Shown here one piece after another: positions 24,847 to 34,312 of a stretch of 64,000 nt of DNA; positions within the stretch are counted from its first letter, which is position 1, and every line of letters begins with the position of its first letter. Source of the stretch: Elusimicrobiota bacterium (GTDB taxonomy: Bacteria; Elusimicrobiota; UBA8919). A program made the position numbers and the translations under genes. The notes beneath the pieces were generated by a model, which was given only the letters and a program-made list of their open reading frames with translations, made no database searches and was not told where the DNA came from. Where the stretch lies: positions 62,001-126,000 of the forward strand of contig JAQUMH010000005.1 in NCBI GenBank assembly GCA_028718185.1, in the 5' to 3' direction.

Positions 24847-25848
24847 CTACTCGCTTAATCTCGTCAGTACTTTTCTTATATCAATTTCTGCAGGACAAAC
24901 TTCTATGCATCTACCACAACCGGTACAGGCATAGGAGCCGAAATTCTCCTTCCTGTAATTCATTTTACAGGAATAGAAATTTCTATAACGTTTTTCTTTT
25001 GTCGACCTGGGATTAGAACCGCCTGCTACTCTTGCATATCCTTTGAACTGGCAAGCATCCCAGAAACGGTATTTTTCAAAATTTTTTGTTTCTCCGATTA
25101 AAAAACAATAGCAAGTTGAACAAGCAAACCTGCACCCGCCGCACTCAACACATTCTTTAGCAACTTCTTTCCACAAATCTGCTTTTGGCGGCTTGACAAC
25201 TTCATTAAGTAATTTTGCAAACTTAAAATCCTTATTTACCTTTAAGACAAGTTCATTAACTTCCGTTCTATTTCTCTCAGATTCATCTAAATGATTTTGA
25301 ATAGTGTCCTGAAAAAGCCACTTATTGTTATCAATTAATTTTCTACCTTTCTCACTTAAAATTTCAACTACAAAACCGTTTTGAATAGGTCTAAGATTTA
25401 TATCAAACCCGGAGGTCGGGTATGGCAGTCCTTCAATAATAGAACAAAAACAGCTGTTCTTGCAGGATGTACAGTCAGCAGATATTATCAATGTGTTTTT
25501 TCTTGCCTCTTCATAAACAGGATCTCTATACTCGCCACCCAAAAACATATTGTCCAGTAACTGAAGATGCGCCAATTCGCAGGCTTTTACACCTATAATT
25601 ATTCTTTGCTTTTTTGAGCTTAGCGGAACGATTTTTTCAATTGATGAAAAGAAAAATGATTTTAACGGTATTGTTGAACGGTATTTACCTATAAGTGAAG
25701 TATTTAAATTTTGCGTAGTCAATCTAGAATAATTATAGTCAGCATCATCCTGGCTAAAAAGCGAAAAAACGTCATATTTACCAATTTGACTAAGTAAAAA
25801 GTTCTGCCAATTTTGATTGTTGATATACCTATTTTCCATATATTGCAC
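24847..25848 (-). CDS. HydB/AsrA-type iron-sulfur protein
   Basis: The 333-residue protein matches the hydrogenase/sulfur reductase beta-subunit family: an N-terminal domain with D-C-T-S-C-K-N-S-C-F-C (about residues 99-109), and a C-terminal ferredoxin domain with E-C-V-E-C-G-G-C-R-F-A-C and C-T-G-C-G-R-C-I-E-V-C-P (about 307-318). It pairs with the HydG-like flavoprotein to link NAD(P)H with iron-sulfur carriers. It is the first gene of the hydrogenase operon. M1 at 25848 and M4 at 25839 are both possible starts, and neither has a clear ribosome binding site. Confidence 0.88.
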   Translation of the reverse strand: MQYMENRYINNQNWQNFLLSQIGKYDVFSLFSQDDADYNYSRLTTQNLNTSLIGKYRSTIPLKSFFFSSIEKIVPLSSKKQRIIIGVKACELAHLQLLDNMFLGGEYRDPVYEEARKNTLIISADCTSCKNSCFCSIIEGLPYPTSGFDINLRPIQNGFVVEILSEKGRKLIDNNKWLFQDTIQNHLDESERNRTEVNELVLKVNKDFKFAKLLNEVVKPPKADLWKEVAKECVECGGCRFACSTCYCFLIGETKNFEKYRFWDACQFKGYARVAGGSNPRSTKEKRYRNFYSCKMNYRKENFGSYACTGCGRCIEVCPAEIDIRKVLTRLSE

Positions 25849-25851
25849 TCA

Positions 25852-25879
25852 ATTATATATATATTATCTTTTTAGTCAA
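25852..25879 (-). promoter_or_regulatory. Possible hydrogenase operon promoter
   Basis: TTGACT (25874-25879) and TATAAT (25852-25857) are spaced by 16 bases on the minus strand. The predicted start falls at the first codons of the HydB-like gene, so the mRNA would be nearly leaderless, or the match may be chance in AT-rich DNA. Confidence 0.35.
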
Positions 25880-25882
25880 GCT

Positions 25883-27088
25883 CTATTCAAAAACATTTTT
25901 AACTATTTTTTTAGCATCAAATAGTGCGTCTGCAAGAGATGAACGCACAACTGATTGTATGGATGCACCTGCTCTTTTACAAGATTCCTGAGTAAATTGA
26001 GTTATAATTTTGCCAAGAACTATTTTAAGCGGAATTTTTTCTTTTATATCAGGTAAATACGCGATTTTATCCGTATTGGGTTGTAGTTTCCTTGGGAGAC
26101 CCGAAATTCTTTCAACATAATGAGCATTATCCGGGTGATTTTTACCCAAAATATTTTCAACATAATAGTTCGCCTTATCGTTTTCAATGTATTCAATTTC
26201 AGACAGATATGCAGCATTGCCGGATTTTATTTCAGTGTCAATTGAGTCAATATCCTTGTAATGTACCGGAACTATATTTTTTAACCGGAACTCACATTTA
26301 TCTACAATTTCCTGAGTGTTGTCCAAATATTCCTGTTGTATTCCTGTTGCTAACATTTCTTCTTCGGATTTTAGCCAATAATGATGCGATTCCATTTTAA
26401 AAGATGATATTTTATCAAAGCGCGTTCTTATAACTAAATCGTGTGCTAACCAATCATCGATTTCCAGATAGTGAACATCATTTGTTGCAATTAATTTTAC
26501 ATTATTCTTTTTGGCAAGTTCTATAAGCCCTTTATTGGAGATTTCCTCATCACTAATTTCATGCCTGCCAAGTTCAGCGTAAAAATCACCGCCAAAAATA
26601 CTTTTATATCTTAAAAATATTTTTTCCGCTCCTGCCAAATCCTCTTTTATATATGCCTGTGACACTTGATTAAAAAAACAAGCAGATGAAGCGATAACAC
26701 CTTCGTGATATTTTTCTAAAAGTTCCCAATCAACCAATCCCCTTCTTTCATAATAATTATTTTTAATCCAGCTATCTGATACAAGCGAAACAAGATTTCT
26801 ATAACCGGTTTCATTTTTTGCGAAAAGCAGAAGATGAAATCTGTTTTTATCTTTTTTTTCAATAGATTGCTGGGCATTATCAACAAAATATATTTCAACA
26901 CCAAATATCGGTTTTATATCATATTTTTTACAGACATCTGAAAATTCATATACAAACGGCATTTCACCATGTTCTGTTATTGCAACAGCATTTTGACCAA
27001 GTGATTTTAATTTTTTTACTGCTTCTTCTATGCGCAGTGTACTATCGGAAAATGACCCGGTAAAATGGTTGTGAAGGTTTGTAAACAT
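25883..27088 (-). CDS. PHP-domain protein, DnaE N-terminal type
   Basis: This 401-residue protein begins like DNA polymerase III alpha: N-L-H-N-H-F-T-G-S-F-S-D-S (residues 4-16), an A-I-T-E-H-G motif (about 36-41) and T-N-D-V-H-Y (about 211-216), the metal-binding PHP residues. It stops after the PHP region and lacks the polymerase palm. It could be a stand-alone phosphoesterase or exonuclease-like domain. The C-terminal 100 residues are helical and unassigned. It starts one base from the upstream TPR gene stop and probably belongs to that unit rather than to the hydrogenase operon. Confidence 0.85.
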   Translation of the reverse strand: MFTNLHNHFTGSFSDSTLRIEEAVKKLKSLGQNAVAITEHGEMPFVYEFSDVCKKYDIKPIFGVEIYFVDNAQQSIEKKDKNRFHLLLFAKNETGYRNLVSLVSDSWIKNNYYERRGLVDWELLEKYHEGVIASSACFFNQVSQAYIKEDLAGAEKIFLRYKSIFGGDFYAELGRHEISDEEISNKGLIELAKKNNVKLIATNDVHYLEIDDWLAHDLVIRTRFDKISSFKMESHHYWLKSEEEMLATGIQQEYLDNTQEIVDKCEFRLKNIVPVHYKDIDSIDTEIKSGNAAYLSEIEYIENDKANYYVENILGKNHPDNAHYVERISGLPRKLQPNTDKIAYLPDIKEKIPLKIVLGKIITQFTQESCKRAGASIQSVVRSSLADALFDAKKIVKNVFE

Positions 27089-29268
27089 TATTCCTCCGGA
27101 ACATTAAACAAATCAATCTTAATATTTTTATTTAAATTCAGTTTTTTAAGTATTACAGTAGCCTTCATATCAAAAGAAGTGTTTATAAAATCCAACTTGT
27201 GCGGAAAAATTACTTTTCCTGCCAGCTTGAAATCCGAAAACTTTACTATTGAACCGTTTAAAAATATTATTTCAGAAATTGTTTGTAATTTTTTATTTAT
27301 TTTTAATTCAACAAAATTGTTTTTAAAAATACAGGTATCTTTTTCTTCACTAACAAAATTTAATCCGTCAAAATATTCTGATTCAAAAATATTGAAGATA
27401 TCTTTAACCCAGAAATATTCATCTGTAAGATTATAAACCTTCTTTTCAGGTGTTATATAAACAATTGTTCCTTGCCTCATAAGAATAATCCCTTGAGGCA
27501 CTGAAAAGAACCCTAATATTTCCAACCTGAATTGTTTTGGTTTTTTGAAAAAAAATGGACCATTTAATCCAAAAACTTCATTTTTATGAACTGTATTAAT
27601 ACTCATAAAACCTAAAATATCATGCATGTCTTTGAAACATTTTATAGCACGCATTTTTATCATATCGTTAGACCACTTTATATTCTTTCCATACTTTTTT
27701 ATTTTATCTTTTACGCTTTTATTCTTCTCAAGTAAAAGCGAAGTCTCCCAGCTATCAACCGCCATTTGAACATTATCCAGCGCAAGATAACAATCTCCGA
27801 GGTGTTCATAAATCAGAGGATCGTCAATTATTTTAGATGCTTTTTCCAACAACAATTGTGATTCATCATATTTTTTCTGGCGATAATAAACCCATCCAAG
27901 CGAATCTAAATATGCAGGGTTTTCACTTTCCGTTGCTAATGCAATTTTTATATATTTTTCTGCTTCTTCCAGCCTTATATTTCTATCAGCCCACGTATAA
28001 CCCAGATAATTATAGGCAAGCGCAGAAGTTGAGTCAATTTCTATAAGTTTAAAAAGCTCCTGTTCTACTTGTGCCGATTTTTTTAATTTGTCTAAAACAA
28101 TAACAAGTTCAAAATGGAACTTTAAATTGTCCGGCTCAAGATTTATTGCTTTTTTAAGATATGTCTCCGCTTTCTTAAAATTATTTAATGTTTCGTAATT
28201 CAAAGCCAGCAAAAAATATACTCCCGCCACATCACTCCCCAGTTCAATTGCTTTTTCATAAGATTTAATTGATTGCTTTTCATTTTCCTGTAAAGCAAAA
28301 AGATAACCTTTCTGTATATGAGGTTCTGGAAACTTTTTATTAAGCTTAATAGATTCATTAAAATAATCCATAGCTCCCTGATAATCTTTTTCATCAATAG
28401 CAATAAGACCATAATAGTAATCTATTAAATAGTTTTTCGGAAAAACTTTTTTTGCCTCTTCTAAGTATTTTTTTGCCGATATTAAATCACCTTCCAAAAT
28501 ATATATAACGACTGTTTTAAGCATAAGCTCCAAATCATCAGGAAAAACCTTCAGCAATTTGTCATATAATTCAAGCGCTTTCTTATAATCTTTTTTTTCT
28601 TCATACATATTTGCAAGAGCGACTAAAGGAACAATGGAATTAGCATCCATTTCCTGTGCTTTTTTAAGATATAATTCTGATTCAACAGGACTATTGAGTT
28701 TTTGGTATAGAATTCCGATATTTACATAAATTTCAGGCGATTCAGGTACAATTTGAAGATATTTTTCAAAATATAAAATTGCTTTTTCGTATTTCTTTAA
28801 ATCAGAATATAAAACTCCTAAATTATATAACGCATTTTTATTAGCCGGTTCTGTGGATAATATTCTTTCGTAAAAAGAAACTGCTTCCTCAGGTTTCTTC
28901 TGATAAACTGATATTTCAGCCATAAGTTCTATAATTGATTTATCGTCAGGCTGTGTTTTTAATATTTTTGAAACTATATCATAAGCAGATTTTATATCGC
29001 CGGTTAGAATATAAAGGTTTGCCAGTTGTTTTTTTACATACAGCGAATCTGCATCATATGAAGTGGAATATTTGTATTCTTTTATCGCATTTTTCAAATC
29101 TCCCTTTATTTCAGCAATATTTCCCAATAGATAGTAGTAATATGCACTTGCCTCGTTGCCTGCCTCAATATTAGGCTGACGAAGCGGGTCGGGTTGGGAA
29201 GCGAAAGAAGAAATAGAAATAAGAAATAGGAAATTGGAAATTAGAAATAAAACATAAAACCTCTTCAT
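27088..29268 (-). CDS. TPR protein with LolB/DUF4292-like C-terminus
   Basis: The 726-residue exported protein (signal peptide about 1-23) consists of some thirteen TPRs (residues about 45-510). The C-terminal domain of about 190 residues is beta-rich (F-F-K-K-P-K-Q-F-R-L-E pattern) and resembles LolB/DUF4292 lipoprotein-sorting domains, which suggests envelope assembly. The start overlaps the rimI stop by four bases, so it is translated with the rimI-tsaB block. Confidence 0.75.
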   Translation of the reverse strand: MKRFYVLFLISNFLFLISISSFASQPDPLRQPNIEAGNEASAYYYYLLGNIAEIKGDLKNAIKEYKYSTSYDADSLYVKKQLANLYILTGDIKSAYDIVSKILKTQPDDKSIIELMAEISVYQKKPEEAVSFYERILSTEPANKNALYNLGVLYSDLKKYEKAILYFEKYLQIVPESPEIYVNIGILYQKLNSPVESELYLKKAQEMDANSIVPLVALANMYEEKKDYKKALELYDKLLKVFPDDLELMLKTVVIYILEGDLISAKKYLEEAKKVFPKNYLIDYYYGLIAIDEKDYQGAMDYFNESIKLNKKFPEPHIQKGYLFALQENEKQSIKSYEKAIELGSDVAGVYFLLALNYETLNNFKKAETYLKKAINLEPDNLKFHFELVIVLDKLKKSAQVEQELFKLIEIDSTSALAYNYLGYTWADRNIRLEEAEKYIKIALATESENPAYLDSLGWVYYRQKKYDESQLLLEKASKIIDDPLIYEHLGDCYLALDNVQMAVDSWETSLLLEKNKSVKDKIKKYGKNIKWSNDMIKMRAIKCFKDMHDILGFMSINTVHKNEVFGLNGPFFFKKPKQFRLEILGFFSVPQGIILMRQGTIVYITPEKKVYNLTDEYFWVKDIFNIFESEYFDGLNFVSEEKDTCIFKNNFVELKINKKLQTISEIIFLNGSIVKFSDFKLAGKVIFPHKLDFINTSFDMKATVILKKLNLNKNIKIDLFNVPEE

Positions 29269-29729
29269 AATATTTTCTCCATAATTACTGCATCATCTTT
29301 ATTTGAATAGTATTTTTTTCTTATACCAATATTTTTAAATCCGTAATTTTCATAAAGAACTTTTGCGCCGATATTATTGGCACGGACTTCCAAAAACATT
29401 TTTTTTATCTGTAAGGATTTTGCCAAATCAATAATGTATTTCAGCATTTTGCTACCAACGCCTTTTTTTCTATATTTTTCTGAAACAGCAATATTTGTAA
29501 CATGAGCTTCATCTGCAACATGCCAAAAACACACATATGCGACAATCTCTGACAAAATTGTAGCAACGAAGAAGTGTGAAAAATCCAGATTTAACTCACG
29601 TTCAAACATTTTTCTTGACCACGGGTCCGGATATGACTCCTGTTCAATTTTTAATATCCCGTTAATGTCCTCAAAACACAAATTGTGTATTATGATATTA
29701 TCTTTTTGTCCCGATGTGTTCTTCTGCAA
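29265..29729 (-). CDS. rimI: Ribosomal protein alanine N-acetyltransferase
   Basis: The 154-residue GNAT protein shows the RimI pattern: E-Q-E-S-Y-P-D-P-W-S near residue 27-36, the acetyl-CoA loop V-S-E-K-Y-R-K-K-G-V-G-S-K (about 84-96) and E-V-R-A-N-N-I-G-A-K-V-L-Y-E-N-Y-G-F (about 116-133). It acetylates N-terminal residues, classically of ribosomal protein S18. It overlaps tsaB by 32 bases, a common pairing. Confidence 0.92.
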   Translation of the reverse strand: MQKNTSGQKDNIIIHNLCFEDINGILKIEQESYPDPWSRKMFERELNLDFSHFFVATILSEIVAYVCFWHVADEAHVTNIAVSEKYRKKGVGSKMLKYIIDLAKSLQIKKMFLEVRANNIGAKVLYENYGFKNIGIRKKYYSNKDDAVIMEKIL

Positions 29730-30342
29730 AACTTCTCCTTACATATAAAGGTAAAATCTTCCTGTAATCTCCCTTAAAATTATTTTTGAACTTTTTTATC
29801 GCTAAAAATCCGACTGCCGAAGCAGTCATACGAGTACAAATACATTTCCCGTTCAATCCTATTTTTCCACATATTTCGTCACTACCGGCAGCAACAGAAC
29901 CTTTACTTAACATATTTCTAAATTTATCAATTTTTATTATCTGATATCCGGTTTTTCTTTTTAATCCTTGATATTCTGCCGTAAATACTTCATCACGAAG
30001 CGCATCTATTATTGGAAAAATATGCCCTATCACTTTTTCTTTAATTAAAGCACTGTACACAAGGCAATCTAAACTTGAAATCCCGATAACAGGAACCTTT
30101 AAGAACTGCCCATATGCCCTGGCTAAAGAAACACCTATTCTAATGCCGGTAAACGAACCTGGACCTATATCAACTGCTAAACAATCAAAATCCAGCTTTT
30201 TCGAAATTTCTTTTACTACTTCAAATATTTTAGAAGAGGAATTTTTAGCCACCAAAAGATTCCGTTCAGATATTATTTTATTATTATCAATCAATGCTGC
30301 CCCGCAAATTTCTCCTGTCGTTTCAATAGCAAGTATTTTCAT
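29698..30342 (-). CDS. tsaB: tRNA t6A modification protein TsaB
   Basis: The 214-residue protein has the ASKHA-type start I-L-A-I-E-T-T-G-E-I-C-G-A-A-L and the D-I-G-P-G-S-F-T-G-I-R-I-G motif (about residues 58-70). TsaB partners TsaD and TsaE in making threonylcarbamoyladenosine at tRNA position 37. tsaE is encoded nearby at 32294; tsaD is outside the window. Confidence 0.95.
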   Translation of the reverse strand: MKILAIETTGEICGAALIDNNKIISERNLLVAKNSSSKIFEVVKEISKKLDFDCLAVDIGPGSFTGIRIGVSLARAYGQFLKVPVIGISSLDCLVYSALIKEKVIGHIFPIIDALRDEVFTAEYQGLKRKTGYQIIKIDKFRNMLSKGSVAAGSDEICGKIGLNGKCICTRMTASAVGFLAIKKFKNNFKGDYRKILPLYVRRSFAEEHIGTKR

Positions 30343-30365
30343 AAGTAACCTTCACTTCGTTCAGA

Positions 30366-30437
30366 AACGCGAATTATCGCGAATTATTCGCGTATATTCG
30401 CGTTGCCTTTCTAATTCGCATTGATTCGCGTGTGTCG
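30366..30437. repeat. GCGAAT-family repeat spacer
   Basis: Degenerate CGCGAATTATCG units (30368-30390) face CGTATATTCGCG and ATTCGCATTGATTCGCG units. The last eight codons of the YfhO-like gene (R-H-T-R-I-N-A-N) come from this repeat. The same family occurs at 52570-52638 and 53388-53490. Confidence 0.7.
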
Positions 30438-32312
30438 TAATGAAACTACGGCAAAACAAACTGCAAATAATGACACTAAAAGACCCAGAAGAAAACTCAC
30501 CGGACTATAAACAAAAACTATTTTCCGGTCATCTTGAAAGACTTTAATTTTTCTTATTGATTCAAAAGAAATAATTTCTTTTTTTACACCATCAATAAAT
30601 ACTTCCCAGCCGGGATAATAAAAATCACATAAGTATAAATAACCATCGATATTTTTATCTTTTTCGATTACTACTTTTTTTGCTTCGTATCTTGTAATTC
30701 TTACAGGGGTAACTTTATCATAATTTTCTTGCTTTTTTATAAACGCTCTCGGGTAAAAATTATTATCTCTATATAACATTAAAGCCGGTAATAAATTATT
30801 AAAGTCTAATTTTCTCTCAAGTGATAAATTATTTCCATTTCCCAAATCTGAAGATGAAATTATATATTTGACATTAGTAAACTTTGTTTTAATTTCTGGA
30901 ACAAGCGGTGAATATGCATTTAGTGAAGGGACATTGTAAATCATATTAAAATTCTCAGGCAAATAATTACGGTACATAAATTGGACTCTCTCTCTTAAGC
31001 CCGGAATACTGGAATAACAATAGGCGTAAATCCATGCTTTTAGATTTTGGTCATTAACGGATATTCTGAATAAATCGGAATCTTTTTTTAAATACTTTAC
31101 GACTTCTGGCTTTTCAATCAAATAATCTTTTTTAATAATATTATTATAACCATAAGAAAAATTCACAAGTTCTAATAAAACAACAATAAAAACTAAAAAC
31201 CTGAATCTTTTAAGTTCTTGAAAACCCCAAGCAGCCATAAAAGCTAACGACATAACTACAAAAACAAGAGCTCTTTGCGGTAACCGAAAATATTGCATAC
31301 CCGGTAATTGCAATAAATATTTATATAAATACGGGAATAATAAAATAATTGAAATAATTGAAACTGACATAGTAATAAAAAATTTCATATTTTTATTTTT
31401 GAAACATTTAATTAAACCAAATATGCACAATAAAAGAACCATTACTCCCACAAAAGCGCAATTTTCACCAAAAATACTGTCTTTCCTGATGTAACTTCCT
31501 TCTGCCGGATTACCGAATATATAAGGATAAATAAAAAGTAAAAGGTCCTTAAAAAAATATCCCCAACTAACAACCTGAGATTTAGCAATACCGCCTGAAC
31601 GGGCAGAAAAGGGAATTAACTCAATAGTTGGTATTATTTGGCATGCAGCCAAAAATAAACCCAAAACTAATGCAAGAAAATAATTTATAATTACCCGAAT
31701 TCTTCTTGTGTTAAAAATCAACCATATAAATCCGATAATTACTGAATAATAAGGGATTTGCGGAAAACCCGACAGGAATTGTATTGCAAAAACCCCTCCT
31801 AAAATTATCCATACTCCTTTATTTTTAATTTTATAAATAAACAAAAAAACCAATGGTATCCAAACTGCCGAATTAAAAAGGTTCATATGCTCATTATGCA
31901 CAGCAAAAAATCCGGAAAATGAAAAAACTACTGAAAATAATAATGAAGATGTTTTTTTAAGACCAATTGTTCTTATGAAAATATATGCGAAAAATCCGGA
32001 AAGAAAAATATGCAGAATAAATACGTAATTATAGGCAACCCAGGAAGGAAATATTGCAAAAGGAATATTTAATGGATATAAAAAACCTCCTTGCCCTTCA
32101 GCATGCAGCGGAAAACCCAAAAACATATCCGTTGTCCATAACGGGAACTGTCCATTTCTCAACGATATTGCAAAAAAATTACGGAAAGGAAAATACATTT
32201 TTATAATATCGCTCGCACCTGCAAAATTCGCTGCGAACAAACCAAAAAGAAAAAGTGTTTTATAATAAACAATAATTGTAACTATTAATAAGATTATAGA
32301 TATTGCTGCCAT
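30411..32312 (-). CDS. YfhO-like membrane glycosyltransferase
   Basis: This 633-residue protein has about 12 helices and an extracytoplasmic C-terminal domain. The early loop G-A-S-D-I-I-K-M-Y-F-P-F-R-N and the P-L-W-T-T-D-M-F-L-G-F-P motif (about residues 57-68) are those of the YfhO/GT-C family, which transfers sugars from lipid carriers at the outer face of the membrane. It overlaps tsaE by 19 bases. Substrate unknown. Confidence 0.8.
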   Translation of the reverse strand: MAAISIILLIVTIIVYYKTLFLFGLFAANFAGASDIIKMYFPFRNFFAISLRNGQFPLWTTDMFLGFPLHAEGQGGFLYPLNIPFAIFPSWVAYNYVFILHIFLSGFFAYIFIRTIGLKKTSSLLFSVVFSFSGFFAVHNEHMNLFNSAVWIPLVFLFIYKIKNKGVWIILGGVFAIQFLSGFPQIPYYSVIIGFIWLIFNTRRIRVIINYFLALVLGLFLAACQIIPTIELIPFSARSGGIAKSQVVSWGYFFKDLLLFIYPYIFGNPAEGSYIRKDSIFGENCAFVGVMVLLLCIFGLIKCFKNKNMKFFITMSVSIISIILLFPYLYKYLLQLPGMQYFRLPQRALVFVVMSLAFMAAWGFQELKRFRFLVFIVVLLELVNFSYGYNNIIKKDYLIEKPEVVKYLKKDSDLFRISVNDQNLKAWIYAYCYSSIPGLRERVQFMYRNYLPENFNMIYNVPSLNAYSPLVPEIKTKFTNVKYIISSSDLGNGNNLSLERKLDFNNLLPALMLYRDNNFYPRAFIKKQENYDKVTPVRITRYEAKKVVIEKDKNIDGYLYLCDFYYPGWEVFIDGVKKEIISFESIRKIKVFQDDRKIVFVYSPVSFLLGLLVSLFAVCFAVVSLRHTRINAN

Positions 32313-32734
32313 TTTATTGTCCGGTTATTTTCGTTCTTGCTATTAGCGGGTATTTTTATATAAATTTCAATTCTTTTTTTTGGAAGATTCTTTTTCCCCA
32401 ACTTTTCAGACCACTCGATGATCGCAACACCGTCTCCATAAATATATTCATCAAGCCCTAAATCCTCTATTTCTAAAATATCGTTTAACCTGTATAAATC
32501 AACATGATAAACCGGAAATTTGCCTTTATATTCATTTACAATTTTAAAAGACGGGCTATTAACAAAATCTTTAACCTGAAGTCCTTTACATATTCCCTTA
32601 ACAAGAACTGTTTTACCTGCACCAAGCGGACCATAGAGACAAACAACATCTTTTTTTTTTAATAATGCTGCTATGGTTGAGCCCACTTTAGATGTTTGAC
32701 TTGGTTTTTTTGAAATATAATATTTTTTAATCAT
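32294..32734 (-). CDS. tsaE: tRNA t6A modification ATPase TsaE
   Basis: The 146-residue protein has the TsaE P-loop G-P-L-G-A-G-K-T (about residues 35-42), S-P-S-F-K-I-V-N-E-Y (about 60-69) and the H-V-D-L-Y-R-L motif (about 76-82). It is the ATPase of the t6A complex. It sits between two membrane glycosyltransferase-like genes and overlaps one of them, so they are likely co-transcribed. Confidence 0.95.
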   Translation of the reverse strand: MIKKYYISKKPSQTSKVGSTIAALLKKKDVVCLYGPLGAGKTVLVKGICKGLQVKDFVNSPSFKIVNEYKGKFPVYHVDLYRLNDILEIEDLGLDEYIYGDGVAIIEWSEKLGKKNLPKKRIEIYIKIPANSKNENNRTIKWQQYL

Positions 32735-34312
32735 TTATTTAAAAATATCTTTCGGTCTTTTATTTTTCGATAAAGCATGTATTACAGTGATATCCCCTGA
32801 ATCGAATATTTTATACTTCACATTCACTTTGCTAAAACGACTTAGCAATAAATCTTTGAACGGGTCTTGTGTATTTACAACATATGCATATTTTTTGGCT
32901 TTATCTACAGCGTTTTCATATTTTGGAAATGGATAAACCATCGGCAGAAGATTATCGGAAGAGGCGATAATGTCACTCTTAGATTCAAATATTATACGCC
33001 ATTGGAGGAAATAATTTGCATAAACATATTTATAATCATTTGCTTTGAGAAAATCTATGGCTTTTATTAAATCTTTGCCGTTACTTATTATTCTCAAATC
33101 ATGAACAGTGCGCTCCTCCTGAAATAATACCGTATATTCTGCAAAGGATAAACAAACAAATAAAAAAAAGAATGATACAACCACTATGTAACTCTTAACT
33201 TTTTTTAAATTAATTAATCTTGTTATTTCGAAAGATACAAGTGCTATCAAATAAAATCCGACAGGCAGCAAATAACGCGGGCTTGTACCTCCAATAGTAG
33301 TTAAAGAATATAGAATTATATGAATTAAGAAAGCAGTAAAAAATAAAAAAATTACAACATCTTTAGATGTTAAAAAACCTTCTTTTAAATAAGATTTACT
33401 TTTGTAAATTTTAGAATACCTGATAATCATGGAAATAACCGTTATTACTATAATTACATACCATAAGTAAGAGGTTACCGGAATAGACTCTACGAAATTA
33501 TCAACATTCTCTGAACTGAAAAATGCAGGCAAGTCAAAATGGAAAACTCTAATAATATTTAGAATAAAATGCCTGAAATCTATAGAAGTTATATATTGTT
33601 GCATAAAACCAGAAGAACTTCTGTAAAACTCAACAATTGCCCTTAGCAAGATCGGAATTGAAATATAAATCATCATTTTAAGGAATCCTTTATTATTATC
33701 TAAAAATAACAATAAACCAAAAGCAATCAAAAGCGGTAAAATTATAGGTTGGTTCCAAAAAGCAATCGCTGATATGATTCCCAAAATAACAATATTCTTA
33801 AATTTCTTCTTTTCATAGATTTTAACTAGAAATAATGTAAGAAAAGGAATAAAAATAAGTGTTTCAATATATCCTGCTCTTACAACTAAATTCCATTCTG
33901 CAAAAATCGAGCAAAAACCATAAATAATTCCCCATATAATTCCCCCGACATTTCCTAACACTTCAAATCCAAGTAATACAACTAAAAAGAGTGAAATGAG
34001 CGATAAAAAAATAACGGGTGATTTTAATGATATATCAGATACGCCAAAATATTTAAACACTACTGCTATAAGATATTCTTCAATATGAGGTGCGGCCGCA
34101 TAATAAAAATTATGAGTTTTAATAGATACTTTATCTTCTCCTGATAACTGCGCCGCTACACCGGCGAGGGACTCATCCCCCGATGGATATTGGTGAGCAG
34201 TAAAAAGCAAACTAAACCTCAATAACCCTGCGAATGATAATATCAGTATAGTAAATAAAAGTTTTATATTATTTTTATTTATATTTCCACTTAAAATCTT
34301 TGATTGAGACAA
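32735..34312 (-). CDS. GT39/ArnT-like membrane glycosyltransferase
   Basis: A 525-residue protein with about 11 helices. The first periplasmic loop contains Y-P-S-G-D-E-S-L-A (about residues 37-45), the acidic motif typical of GT39/GT83-type lipid-linked sugar transferases. It belongs to an overlapping block of membrane glycosylation genes (32.7-37.8 kb). No substrate can be assigned. Confidence 0.75.
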   Translation of the reverse strand: MSQSKILSGNINKNNIKLLFTILILSFAGLLRFSLLFTAHQYPSGDESLAGVAAQLSGEDKVSIKTHNFYYAAAPHIEEYLIAVVFKYFGVSDISLKSPVIFLSLISLFLVVLLGFEVLGNVGGIIWGIIYGFCSIFAEWNLVVRAGYIETLIFIPFLTLFLVKIYEKKKFKNIVILGIISAIAFWNQPIILPLLIAFGLLLFLDNNKGFLKMMIYISIPILLRAIVEFYRSSSGFMQQYITSIDFRHFILNIIRVFHFDLPAFFSSENVDNFVESIPVTSYLWYVIIVITVISMIIRYSKIYKSKSYLKEGFLTSKDVVIFLFFTAFLIHIILYSLTTIGGTSPRYLLPVGFYLIALVSFEITRLINLKKVKSYIVVVSFFFLFVCLSFAEYTVLFQEERTVHDLRIISNGKDLIKAIDFLKANDYKYVYANYFLQWRIIFESKSDIIASSDNLLPMVYPFPKYENAVDKAKKYAYVVNTQDPFKDLLLSRFSKVNVKYKIFDSGDITVIHALSKNKRPKDIFK

